Source: Ilyomonas sp965214235 (lineage in GTDB: Bacteria; Bacteroidota; Bacteroidia; Chitinophagales; Chitinophagaceae). From it: a stretch of DNA of 64,000 nt. This document shows positions 16,287 to 24,422 of this stretch, one piece after another; the first letter of the stretch is position 1; the number at the start of each line of letters is the position of its first letter. The position numbers and the translations under genes were made by a program. The notes under the pieces are model-generated. The model had not been told where the DNA came from. It did no database searches and worked only from the letters and a program-made list of their open reading frames with translations. The stretch covers positions 1,116,001 to 1,180,000 of the forward strand of contig CBDCBH010000002.1 in NCBI GenBank assembly GCA_965214235.1, given 5' to 3'.

Positions 16287-17525
16287 ATGCATATCACTCT
16301 GTTCATCGCAAGGCGAATTGCTTTTAACAGGCAAAAATCTTTTTCACGGTTTATTATCCGGCTGGCGATAGCCGCAACGGCATTGAGTGTAGCTGCAATG
16401 ATTATTACAATTGCTTTTGTAACCGGCTTTCAGCAAACGGTTGCCAATAAAGTGTTCAGCTTTTGGGGGCACATTCATGTGCAGCAATACGAAGCCAGTA
16501 AAGCCTTAGTTGCAGAAGAAACACCGCTCCAAAAAAATGATACTGTTCAACGCATTTTGCGCTCAATTCCACAAATAAAAACGGTACAGGTTTTTGCCAC
16601 AAAAAGTGCAGTAATTGAAAACAGGCAAGATATTGAAGGCGTACTGATAAAAGGTGTTGAAAAAGGTTACGACTTTAGCAATCTGCAACCATTTCTACAA
16701 AGCGGAAAATGGCTAAATTTTGATGATAGCTTATACTGTAAAGAAATTGTGGTATCGCAGCCGTTGGCAAATGAACTAAACATCACCCTCAACGATACCA
16801 TTTCGGTGTATTTTATCACTCCATCCGAAGGCAAATCAACGCTGCGAAAACTAATAGTTTGCGGCATTTACAAAACCGGCATTGAAGAATACGACAAGTT
16901 GTTTGCCATTGCCGATATCAGGCTGCTGCAACGCATTAACCATTGGAGCTTAACCGGCATTGGAGGGTATGAAATTTTTCTGCATGATTATACCAAAATC
17001 GATACTGTAAATAATCTTCTTTATAACCAATACCAACTGCCAGGCGCATGGATAAGCCGCAGTGTAAAAGATGTATATCCTAATATATTTGATTGGCTGA
17101 ACATTCAAAACACCAACCGCGATGTTATATTTATTGTAATGGCAATAGTAGCTGTTATTAATCTTATCACCTGCTTGTTAATTCTTGTACTGGAACGAAC
17201 GCGAATGGTGGGTATTTTAAAAGCCATTGGGACAAGCAATGGTTATATTCAGCAAATTTTTTTATACTATGCTACTATCATTGCAGGCATAGGCGTTGCA
17301 ACAGGTTTTGTAGCAGGTATAGGTTTGTGTTTGCTGCAAAAATATACAGGGTTTATTCATTTGGATGAAAGCGCATATTATGTTTCCGTAGCACCGGTGC
17401 AAATTGTTTGGTGGCAAACCATTGTAGTTTGTTTAGCAACATTACTGGTTTGTTTTTTATCGCTCCTTCTTCCGGCTTTGTTTATAAATAAAATACAGCC
17501 GGTAAAAGCTATTCAGTTTAAGTAA
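16287..17525 (+). CDS. FtsX-like ABC permease, LolC/LolE-type lipoprotein release
   Basis: Inner-membrane subunit of an ABC system of the LolCE or MacB class. An N-terminal FIARRIAF segment and first membrane helix (about residues 25-50) are followed by a large periplasmic domain (about 50-270), then three C-terminal helices with the family loop LERTRMVGILKAIG, and the last hydrophobic hairpin. This four-helix layout and the 412-residue length match the lipoprotein-release permeases. The cognate ATPase LolD is not adjacent, so it must be supplied from elsewhere. ATG 16287 is chosen because a good promoter ends at 16279. A weak terminator follows at 17587. Confidence 0.85.
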   Translation: MHITLFIARRIAFNRQKSFSRFIIRLAIAATALSVAAMIITIAFVTGFQQTVANKVFSFWGHIHVQQYEASKALVAEETPLQKNDTVQRILRSIPQIKTVQVFATKSAVIENRQDIEGVLIKGVEKGYDFSNLQPFLQSGKWLNFDDSLYCKEIVVSQPLANELNITLNDTISVYFITPSEGKSTLRKLIVCGIYKTGIEEYDKLFAIADIRLLQRINHWSLTGIGGYEIFLHDYTKIDTVNNLLYNQYQLPGAWISRSVKDVYPNIFDWLNIQNTNRDVIFIVMAIVAVINLITCLLILVLERTRMVGILKAIGTSNGYIQQIFLYYATIIAGIGVATGFVAGIGLCLLQKYTGFIHLDESAYYVSVAPVQIVWWQTIVVCLATLLVCFLSLLLPALFINKIQPVKAIQFK

Positions 17526-17586
17526 ATAAATTGTAGATTTTAATCGTTCCATCTTTCAACAATTATATTTTATAAAGAAAAAAACC

Positions 17587-17608
17587 GTCACATTTTGGTG
17601 TGATTTTT
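17587..17608 (+). terminator. Weak hairpin terminator after the permease gene
   Basis: TCACA (17587-17591) pairs with TGTGA (17598-17602), followed by six T residues. The stem is short, so this is tentative. Confidence 0.4.
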
Positions 17609-17638
17609 TAAGAAACTAATGTTCAAAAAAATCTAGAA

Positions 17639-18134
17639 ATGATGAAAAGATTGACCAGGTTAATGTTTGTTTTTACTTCATTTTTATTTTTATAAAAAAA
17701 TAAAGCACAAAAAAAGCACCTCTCCGCTAAGGAATTGGCATTGACGCAGGAAGTACGTTAACTGGCGATGCTTATGTGGTTTGAGTTTAGTGCAGGTTTG
17801 CAAATCCAATCGGGAATATTTTTCAGATATTGTAACCGCAGGTTATTATCAAATCTTCAATAATCTCAAGTCTGACAACAACAATAGCTTTAGTATTGTG
17901 CCATTGAAAATCGGTTTAAAGTATTTTCCCGCGAAGAACGTTTACATAGCTGGCGAAGTTGGCGTTGGTTTAGCAACCCAAAGCGGGTGGCAAAATTCAT
18001 TTGTATATTCGCCTTCCGTTGGTTTGGCTTTTGTAAAAGATTTTGATGTAAGCCTCAAATATGAGGACTATACAAAATACAATAGCTACGCTTCGCATTT
18101 AACATTGCGATTGGCTTACGGCTTCAAACTATAA
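17639..18134 (+). pseudogene. Decayed outer-membrane beta-barrel gene
   Basis: ATG ATG at 17639 begins a signal-peptide-like stretch (MMKRLTRLMFVFTSFLFL) that runs into TAA. Further parts of one protein then appear in different frames: GIGIDAGSTLTGDAYVV, FEFSAGLQIQSG, and the long final frame from about 17800 (DIVTAGYYQIFNNL, KYFPAKNVYIAGEVGVGLA, SHLTLRLAYGFKL). Alternating strands and the aromatic C-terminus fit a small outer-membrane barrel. At least two stops and two frame changes separate the parts. The open frame beginning at a TTG (17781) covers only the last two thirds and probably makes nothing. It ends five bases before the HNH gene. Confidence 0.75.
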
Positions 18135-18139
18135 ATTTT

Positions 18140-18427
18140 GTGAGCTTACATGAAAGTAAATGCTTGTTGTGCGGAAGAGTTATTGCCGAACCTTGCAACC
18201 GGCATCATTTAATGCCGATAAGCAAAGGCGGAAAAGGCACGGAAACAGTATTACTGCATAAGATTTGCCATGATGCCATTCATGCGGTTTTTACCGAAGC
18301 GGAACTAAAGAAACAGTATAATACAATAGAGAGTTTGCAAACAAATAAAGAGATAAGAAAATTTATAAAATGGGTGCGTAAAAAAGAACCCAAATATTAC
18401 GATAAATCAACAAAAAAGAACCGATAA
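18140..18427 (+). CDS. HNH endonuclease domain protein
   Basis: A 95-residue protein with a compact HNH nuclease fold: a zinc-knuckle pair CLLC at Cys8-Cys11, the NRHHLMPISKGG core with the catalytic His, and HKICHDAIH supplying the last His residues. A basic C-terminal tail (RKKEPKYYDKSTKK) suits nucleic-acid binding. Small solo HNH proteins of this kind occur widely in Bacteroidota, and their role is not established. The start is a GTG, five bases after the barrel pseudogene; no ATG is available in frame. No transposase, intron or phage gene is adjacent. A hairpin terminator follows. Confidence 0.8.
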   Translation: MSLHESKCLLCGRVIAEPCNRHHLMPISKGGKGTETVLLHKICHDAIHAVFTEAELKKQYNTIESLQTNKEIRKFIKWVRKKEPKYYDKSTKKNR

Positions 18428-18432
18428 CCAAT

Positions 18433-18461
18433 GGGCTGGTTGAAAAATATCAGCCCTTCTT
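18433..18461 (+). terminator. Terminator after the HNH gene
   Basis: GGGCTG (18433-18438) and CAGCCC (18451-18456) form a 6-bp GC-rich stem followed by TTCTT. Confidence 0.55.
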
Positions 18462-18516
18462 CACGCAAAAAGAAAAATGGAGTAAAAGAAAACCCCGGGC
18501 TTAAAGAAAATTTAAT

Positions 18517-18558
18517 TTAAACAATCGTTTAATTTATTCAAACAATTGTTTAATTTTG
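18517..18558 (+). promoter_or_regulatory. Promoter with two TetR-type operators for the efflux operon
   Basis: Two palindromes of the type TTAAAC-N4-GTTTAA lie at 18517-18532 (perfect) and 18538-18553 (first half TCAAAC). They cover the expected -33 region and the spacer of a -7 box TAATTTTG at 18551-18558, an exact TAnnTTTG. The same palindrome occurs twice before the tetR gene at 23485-23518, so that repressor most likely blocks this promoter. Confidence 0.75.
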
Positions 18559-18642
18559 CACCGGCATCAAAAGCAATTCAATAATTAGAAGTTTTATAAA
18601 TTTTTATAGCACTAAGTTTAATTACTAAACAGAAAATTTTAA

Positions 18643-19959
18643 ATGAAATCGTATTTATTTTCCTTCGTTTTTTTATTTGTAACAAGTTTTCTTCATGCCC
18701 AAAACAGTGCGCCGCTTACGCTTGATAAAGCTATTGAGATGGGTTTGAAGAATAGCAAAACATTGCAGTTAAGTCGTGCCCGTTTAGAGGAAGCAACAGC
18801 CGCTGTAAAAGAAGCCGAGCAACGCAAGCTGCCCGACGTAACCGCGACAGGCTCTTACCTGCGAATAAACAACCCGACTATCAGCTTAAAAACCACGCAA
18901 AAACAAGCGAATACTGATACCGCTACTCACACGTCAAGCATACCCAATGTATCGCAGGCGGCTTATGGCCTGGTAAATATATCGCTACCTATTTATTCGG
19001 GGTTAAGAATAAAATATGGCATAGAAGCTTCTAAGTTTTTAGAAAAAGCATCTGTGCTAGATGCAGATAATGATAAAGAAGGCGTAATTCTAAACATTAT
19101 TGATGCGTATAATAATTTATATAAAGCAGGCTTGCAGATAGATGTTATCAATAGCAGTTTGCAACAATCGCAGCAGCGCGTTAAAGATTTTACCAACCTC
19201 GAATCCAACGGTTTGTTAGCCCGTAACGATTTATTAAAAGCGCAGTTACAAACTTCTAACATTCAGCTTTCGTTGGTGGATGCGCAAAACAATTTAAAGT
19301 TGAACACCATTGTACTTGATTTATTATTGGGTATGCGCGATAGTGCAAAAATAACTCTCGATAGCAGCAGTTTTGCGTCGCTTCCTGCACCTGGTAATTC
19401 GGAGGATTATATGCAACAGGCTTTACAGAATCGCAAAGATTTACAAGCTGTTGATTATCGCATTAAAGCGCAAAGCTCATCTGTAAAATCGGCACAGGGC
19501 GAAAAGTATCCAAGTATTGCTGTAACCGGTGGATATATTGCTGCCGATATTCCCAAAGTGTTTAGCATTTATAATGCTGTAAACATTGGCGTTGGTGTTA
19601 ATTATAGTTTGAGTTCATTATGGAAAACCGATGCCAAAGTAGCGCAGGCAAGAGCAAGAGAACGACAGGCAGAAGCCAATCGTGGCGAGCTTTCCGACCA
19701 GATTCAACTCCAGGTTGGCAGAGCTTATTTGAACTATTCATCAAGCCTTGAAAAAATAAATGTTTACCAATTAGCCATCGACCAGGCAGAAGAAAATTAC
19801 AGAATCACAAAAAACAAATTCGATAATAGTTTAGCTACCACAACCGATTTGCTGGAAGCGGAGGCTGCACAATTGCAGGCAAGATTAAATTACACAACCG
19901 CCAAGTCTGATGCTGCAGTGGCTTACAAGCAGCTTCAGCAGGCTATCGGAGCATTATAA
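18643..19959 (+). CDS. TolC-family outer-membrane efflux protein
   Basis: Outer-membrane channel of a tripartite efflux pump. A signal peptide (residues 1-20, ending FLHAQ) is followed by the two repeated outer-membrane-factor modules with long amphipathic helices, including the LDKAIEMGLKNSKTLQLSRA start and the DLLEAEAAQLQARLNYTTA helix near the end. The length of 438 residues is normal. It is the first gene of a three-gene operon with an HlyD-type adaptor (31 bases later) and a DHA2-family MFS pump. Paired operators upstream indicate control by the TetR protein encoded at the far end. Exported compounds are unknown. Confidence 0.92.
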   Translation: MKSYLFSFVFLFVTSFLHAQNSAPLTLDKAIEMGLKNSKTLQLSRARLEEATAAVKEAEQRKLPDVTATGSYLRINNPTISLKTTQKQANTDTATHTSSIPNVSQAAYGLVNISLPIYSGLRIKYGIEASKFLEKASVLDADNDKEGVILNIIDAYNNLYKAGLQIDVINSSLQQSQQRVKDFTNLESNGLLARNDLLKAQLQTSNIQLSLVDAQNNLKLNTIVLDLLLGMRDSAKITLDSSSFASLPAPGNSEDYMQQALQNRKDLQAVDYRIKAQSSSVKSAQGEKYPSIAVTGGYIAADIPKVFSIYNAVNIGVGVNYSLSSLWKTDAKVAQARARERQAEANRGELSDQIQLQVGRAYLNYSSSLEKINVYQLAIDQAEENYRITKNKFDNSLATTTDLLEAEAAQLQARLNYTTAKSDAAVAYKQLQQAIGAL

Positions 19960-19990
19960 TTTTCATTACAAAAACACAACACTATTTTAT

Positions 19991-21112
19991 ATGGCAACAG
20001 TTACCAGCGAGCCGCAAGCAACAACTATTGAAGCGGCAGAACCGAAAAAAAGAAGCAAAGGGTTTTTAATTACTATGATTTTATTGGTGTTAGCAGGTGC
20101 GGCATTCGGCATTACCAAATATCAACATGCACAGCACTATGAAGGCACTGATGATGCGCAAATTACAGCAAACATAAGCCCTGTTATTCCGCGTGTTTCA
20201 GGCTATGTTTCTGAAGTTCGTGTGAGCGATAACCAACAGGTGAAGAAAGGCGACACACTAATTGTAATGGATAACCGCGATTTAAAAATAAAATTGGAAC
20301 AATCCGAAGCTGCACTTACAACTGCGCAAAGTAACCGTACTGCTGCACAGGCTTCCACCACAGCATCAAATGCCAACATCGGTATATCACGGGCTGCAGT
20401 AGCAACTATTGATGCGCAAATTGATCAGGCAAAAATTAATGTGTGGCGCACCACACAGGATTATAATCGCTATGCCAATTTAATTAAAGATCATTCCATT
20501 ACCCAACAACAATTTGAAGAAGCGCAGGCAGCGAAAGAAACTGCAGAAAAACAACTTGTGATTATGCAGCAACAACGTGCGCAGGCAGCCACACAAATTA
20601 ATGTAACCTCATCTCAAAGCGGTGCTACATCAAAACAAATTAATGTTGCAGATGCAGTTATTAAACAACGTAAAGCTGATGTTGATGACTCAAAGTTAAG
20701 CCTGTCTTATGCTGTTGTGTTAGCACCCGCTGATGGCCTGGTTTCTAAAGTAAATGTGCAACCCGGGCAATACCTTACCGCTGGCCAGTCTTTGTTCAGT
20801 ATTGTATTAAAACAAAACCTTTGGGTGGTGGCTAATTTTAAAGAAACACAGTTGGCAAAAATGAAAGTGGGTCAGAATGTTTCGATAGATGTTGATGCGT
20901 TCCCGAAGCATGATTTTGCGGCAAAAATAAGCTCCCTGTCAGCCGCAACGGGCGCAAGCTACGCTCTGTTGCCTCCTGACAATGCATCTGGTAACTTTGT
21001 AAAAGTGGTTCAGCGTGTGCCAGTAAAAATTGAATTTACCAACCCGAACGATTCGCTGCTTCTACAACTTCGTGCAGGTATGAATGTGAATGCAGAAGTG
21101 CGTTTGGATTGA
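19991..21112 (+). CDS. HlyD/EmrA-family membrane-fusion protein
   Basis: Periplasmic adaptor linking the MFS pump to the TolC channel. A single N-terminal membrane helix (about residues 25-43) is followed by the EGTDDAQI strand, a split biotinyl-lipoyl domain (PRVSGYVSEV, VKKGDTLIV), a long alpha-helical hairpin rich in Gln and Ala (about 95-230), and the second half of the lipoyl domain with ADGLVSKVNVQPGQY. The layout and length of about 373 residues match EmrA. The start is ATG 19991; the open frame extends upstream to 19910, inside tolC, but lacks a family N-terminus there. Second gene of the efflux operon. Confidence 0.92.
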   Translation: MATVTSEPQATTIEAAEPKKRSKGFLITMILLVLAGAAFGITKYQHAQHYEGTDDAQITANISPVIPRVSGYVSEVRVSDNQQVKKGDTLIVMDNRDLKIKLEQSEAALTTAQSNRTAAQASTTASNANIGISRAAVATIDAQIDQAKINVWRTTQDYNRYANLIKDHSITQQQFEEAQAAKETAEKQLVIMQQQRAQAATQINVTSSQSGATSKQINVADAVIKQRKADVDDSKLSLSYAVVLAPADGLVSKVNVQPGQYLTAGQSLFSIVLKQNLWVVANFKETQLAKMKVGQNVSIDVDAFPKHDFAAKISSLSAATGASYALLPPDNASGNFVKVVQRVPVKIEFTNPNDSLLLQLRAGMNVNAEVRLD

Positions 21113-21169
21113 AATGTTGAATGAAGTAAATACAATTTGATTTTTTTATTGATTGATAAATGATTTGTT

Positions 21170-22756
21170 ATGCAGCCATTAGCGGGATCGTTGGTTGAAT
21201 ATGGAAGCAGGCGCGTAATTATTACCATTACAGCCATTCTTTGTGCTCTTCTCGAAATTGTAGATACTACCATTGTAAACGTTGCTTTGAACGATATGCG
21301 CGGCAACCTGGGCGCAACGCTTACAGAAGTGGGCTGGGTAGTTACTGCCTATGCTATCGGTAACGTAATTATTGTTCCCATGACAAGCTGGTTATCCCAA
21401 CAATTTGGCAGACGCAATTATTTTGCAGCTTCTATTTTGTTGTTTACAGTTTGTTCTTTTTTATGCGGAAACGCTACAGGCATTTGGGAACTGGTAGCGT
21501 TTCGATTTTTGCAAGGCTGCGGCGGTGGCGCTTTGCTGGTAACATCGCAAACTATTATTACAGAAAGTTACCCGCCCGAAAAACGCGGCACAGCACAAGC
21601 CATTTATGGTTTAGGTGTAATTGTGGGGCCTACTTTAGGACCTCCGTTGGGTGGTTACATAGTTGATCATTTTAGCTGGCCATACATTTTCTACATCAAC
21701 ATACCTCTTGGTATTATTGCAGCTTTGCTTACGTTGGCATTTGTACGCAGCCCTAAGTATGGTGAAAAGAGCAAAGCTAAAGATATTGACTGGCTGGGTA
21801 TTGGGTTCTTAGCCATTTTTGTGGGTTCGTTGCAATATGTGCTGGAACGCGGTCAGGATGAAGACTGGTTTAACGATTTTTGGATAACAACGTTTGCAGT
21901 TACCGCTTTCTTTGGTATGTTCTGTTTCATCTGGCGCGAACTTACTTTCCGTAACCCGATTGTTGAATTGAGAGTTTTGAAAAATGGCAACCTTCGAGTC
22001 GGAACCGTAATGTCGTTTATCTTGGGTTTTGGCTTATACGGTTCAACTTATATTATACCTATTTATACGCAGGCAACGCTTGGGTGGACGGCGCAACAAG
22101 CCGGTATGCTAATGGTTCCGGCCGCATTAACAACCGCATTTATGATGCCCATTATAGGGCAGCTATTGCAACGTGGTGCAAAGCAGCAATATCTTGTTTC
22201 TATAGGTTTGTTTATGTTTTTTGTGTATAGTTTTTGGGGATACAAAATACTTACACCCGATACAGGTAAGGACGCTTTTTTCTGGATGCTGATTGTGCGG
22301 GGCGCAGGCTTAGGGTTTTTATTCATCCCGATTACAACATTGGCTTTATCAACCTTAAAAGGCCAGCAAATTGGACAAGGTGCATCTTTCACTGGAATGA
22401 TGCGGCAATTAGGCGGATCGTTTGGTATTGCTATGATTACAACCTATACAGCCCGAAGGAATGAGTTGTACCGAAGCGATTTGGTTAGTCAATTAAATGT
22501 TGATAACTCGAACGTGCAAAACCGTATTGCTAATATGCAGCAAAGCTTTATAGCAAAAGGCGCTACGCCCGATGTGGCTTTAAAGCAGGCTTATAGCGCA
22601 TTGGAAGGTACAATTTTTAAGCAAGCTTCTGTAATGTCCTATATGGATGTGTTTCTGTATTTAGGTATCCTGTTTCTAATTTGTATTCCGTTTATGTTAT
22701 TTGTAAAGAACAGAAAAGCAGCCGCAAAAGTAGATTTGGCAGAAGCCATGCACTAA
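21170..22756 (+). CDS. DHA2-family MFS drug exporter (EmrB-like)
   Basis: Inner-membrane proton-driven exporter of the 14-helix DHA2 family. The typical first-helix motif TTIVNVALNDM is followed by WVVTAYAIGNVIIVP, a loop carrying the REL/RN segment between the halves, and the late FTGMMRQLGGSFGIAM block. Length 528 residues is normal. It is the third gene of the tolC-hlyD-emrB operon, 57 bases after hlyD, and is followed by a strong hairpin that also ends the converging tetR gene. Together with TolC and HlyD it should form a complete pump crossing both membranes. The substrate cannot be read from sequence. Confidence 0.92.
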   Translation: MQPLAGSLVEYGSRRVIITITAILCALLEIVDTTIVNVALNDMRGNLGATLTEVGWVVTAYAIGNVIIVPMTSWLSQQFGRRNYFAASILLFTVCSFLCGNATGIWELVAFRFLQGCGGGALLVTSQTIITESYPPEKRGTAQAIYGLGVIVGPTLGPPLGGYIVDHFSWPYIFYINIPLGIIAALLTLAFVRSPKYGEKSKAKDIDWLGIGFLAIFVGSLQYVLERGQDEDWFNDFWITTFAVTAFFGMFCFIWRELTFRNPIVELRVLKNGNLRVGTVMSFILGFGLYGSTYIIPIYTQATLGWTAQQAGMLMVPAALTTAFMMPIIGQLLQRGAKQQYLVSIGLFMFFVYSFWGYKILTPDTGKDAFFWMLIVRGAGLGFLFIPITTLALSTLKGQQIGQGASFTGMMRQLGGSFGIAMITTYTARRNELYRSDLVSQLNVDNSNVQNRIANMQQSFIAKGATPDVALKQAYSALEGTIFKQASVMSYMDVFLYLGILFLICIPFMLFVKNRKAAAKVDLAEAMH

Positions 22757-22775
22757 AGCAAAAGCAATCTTATTA

Positions 22776-22815
22776 AAAACAAAAAGCAGTAATCGGTATT
22801 ACTGCTTTTTGTTTT
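22776..22815. terminator. Bidirectional terminator between the efflux operon and tetR
   Basis: A perfect 18-bp stem (22776-22793 with 22798-22815) and a 4-base CGGT loop, A-rich on one side and T-rich on the other. It can end transcription on both strands. The 14-base motif TTTTACTCCATTTT starts inside its right arm. Confidence 0.85.
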
Positions 22816-22832
22816 ACTCCATTTTTATAATT

Positions 22833-23465
22833 TTATATCTTCTCTAAGTGCGCCTTCATCAAATGTTTTAAATGATCGGCTACTCGTTTTTGGAAAGATT
22901 CACTTTCATAAGGAACATCTTCTGATTTCAAATCTTTAAATAAGAAATAATGGCAGATTTTTTTTGACAACAACACAGCGTTTATTGTGCCTGTAAGCGA
23001 TGCTAAAGTAAGCGGCACATCCACTTTTTTAAACTCCTTCTTACGCATACCCGATTCTATAATTTTGACTATAACGTCAGAATTTTTTCTTAATACATTT
23101 AGTATAGCTTCACCTAATTCAGGGCGTTGATTCAACATTAACTCCTGATGCAACACTTTATGAAACTCGCGGTTGCCAAATAAACGCTTTATATAAATGT
23201 CAATTACTTTTTCAATTTTTTGCATTGATGAAAACGAAATGTTGCTTATCACTTCATCAAGCATATCGCGCGTGTACGAAACATTAAAATCAACAATACT
23301 TTCAAAAAGCTTTTCTTTTGATCCGAAATAATAATTTATCATGGCAAGATTTACATCAGCCGCAGCGGCTATATCCCGCACCGATGTGCCTTCAAAACCT
23401 TTTGTGGCAAATAATGAAATAGCTGTATTCATAATATGCTCACGCTTGTCAACACCGGTTTTCAC
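22833..23465 (-). CDS. TetR/AcrR-family transcriptional repressor
   Basis: A 210-residue one-component regulator. The N-terminal helix-turn-helix is clear (ISLFATKGFEGTSVRDIAAA and NLAMINYYFGSKEKLFESIV), followed by an all-helical ligand domain. The start is set at GTG 23465. The frame extends to a TTG at 23510, but those codons are the operator repeats themselves (FNFEQLFNFE) and the promoter -7 box lies at 23480-23487. Two TTAAAC-N4-GTTTAA palindromes overlap this promoter, so it probably represses itself. The same sites precede the tolC-hlyD-MFS operon that ends just beyond the shared terminator, making that pump its likely target. Confidence 0.92.
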   Translation of the reverse strand: MKTGVDKREHIMNTAISLFATKGFEGTSVRDIAAAADVNLAMINYYFGSKEKLFESIVDFNVSYTRDMLDEVISNISFSSMQKIEKVIDIYIKRLFGNREFHKVLHQELMLNQRPELGEAILNVLRKNSDVIVKIIESGMRKKEFKKVDVPLTLASLTGTINAVLLSKKICHYFLFKDLKSEDVPYESESFQKRVADHLKHLMKAHLEKI

Positions 23466-23479
23466 TTTCTTTTTTCTTT

Positions 23480-23518
23480 CAAAATTAAACAACTGTTCAA
23501 AATTAAACAAACGTTTAA
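23480..23518 (-). promoter_or_regulatory. tetR promoter overlapped by two operators
   Basis: Minus strand: TTTG (23511-23508), exactly 20 bases, TAATTTTG (23487-23480), a near-perfect Bacteroidota promoter. Operators lie at 23503-23518 (TTAAAC-AAAC-GTTTAA, on the -33 box) and 23485-23500 (second half GTTCAA, on the -7 box). Their centres are 18 bp apart. Confidence 0.78.
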
Positions 23519-23606
23519 TTTAGTTTTAATCTTACATTATGATACCTGAATTTATTATTGCATTTATCTTCCAACAATGGTATAATTTTTTTCAATAATT
23601 GCATAC

Positions 23607-24410
23607 ATGATAAAAGTAAGAGATTTTAATATTGAACAGTTTTACAACAGAGTGTATGATTGGCTGATTACAATCGGACCGAACATTATTATTTCTGTTA
23701 TTATTGGCTTTGTAGGGTTTTGGATGATAAAAGTATTCATGAACAGGTTGCATAAGTTTTTCGCCAAACGTAACCTGGATGCCTCATTGCGCCCGTTTTT
23801 AATCAGCCTTATTGAAGTGGCTTTGCAACTTTTGTTATTCCTCGCCATTATGCAGGAGCTTAATATAAAGCTTACCTTGTTTGCCAGTTTACTTGCTGCT
23901 GTTGGCGTTGCCACCGGCCTTGCGCTTTCAGGTACATTGCAAAATTTTACCAGCGGTATTTTAATTTTATTGATGAAGCCTTATCGGGTTGGCGACAGTA
24001 TTATTGCGCAGGGTCAGGAAGGTATTGTGGAAGCGATTGAAATATTTTATACTGTGGTAACCACGTATGACAATCGAACCGTTATTATTCCTAACAGTAA
24101 GTTGTCAAATGAAGTAATTATAAACATAAGCCGCGAAGGTGTTCGCAGGTTAGACATTGATTTTAAGTTTTCTTTTGCTGCAGATTATAAACATATTGAA
24201 GACATTTTACAAGCTTCTATTGCGAGCATGACCCTTATTTTAAAATCGCCTGAAAGCCGCGTAGGCATTAACAATATTGACCCCGATGGTTTTAGAATTA
24301 CCGTAAATGTTTGGATAAATGCTCATGGTTTTCAGGATGCAAAACTGAAAATACAACAGCAACTTATTGACGATTTAAAAAAGAACAATATTAAGTTACC
24401 GGGTATGTAA
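23607..24410 (+). CDS. Small-conductance mechanosensitive channel, MscS family
   Basis: Inner-membrane channel that opens under membrane tension to release solutes. Three hydrophobic segments are followed by the pore-lining helix GVATGLALSGTLQNFTSGILILLMKP, rich in Gly and Ala, then the beta domain (YRVGDSIIAQGQEGIVEAI, VVTTYDNRTVIIPNSKL) and the C-terminal domain. The 267-residue length equals the core MscS form. It is divergent from tetR. The operators are nearer to tetR than to this start, and I see no clear promoter box, so TetR control of this gene is only possible. It converges on the TPR-protein gene with a 12-base gap. Confidence 0.92.
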   Translation: MIKVRDFNIEQFYNRVYDWLITIGPNIIISVIIGFVGFWMIKVFMNRLHKFFAKRNLDASLRPFLISLIEVALQLLLFLAIMQELNIKLTLFASLLAAVGVATGLALSGTLQNFTSGILILLMKPYRVGDSIIAQGQEGIVEAIEIFYTVVTTYDNRTVIIPNSKLSNEVIINISREGVRRLDIDFKFSFAADYKHIEDILQASIASMTLILKSPESRVGINNIDPDGFRITVNVWINAHGFQDAKLKIQQQLIDDLKKNNIKLPGM

Positions 24411-24422
24411 GCAAGTGCTTTT

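Noticed and set aside
18140..18427. HNH gene as part of a homing or insertion element
   Set aside because: No intron, transposase or terminal repeats around it; small solo HNH genes are common.
21118..21140. A further copy of the 14-base motif after hlyD
   Set aside because: ATGAAGTAAATACAA differs from the consensus by at least one key base and was not counted.
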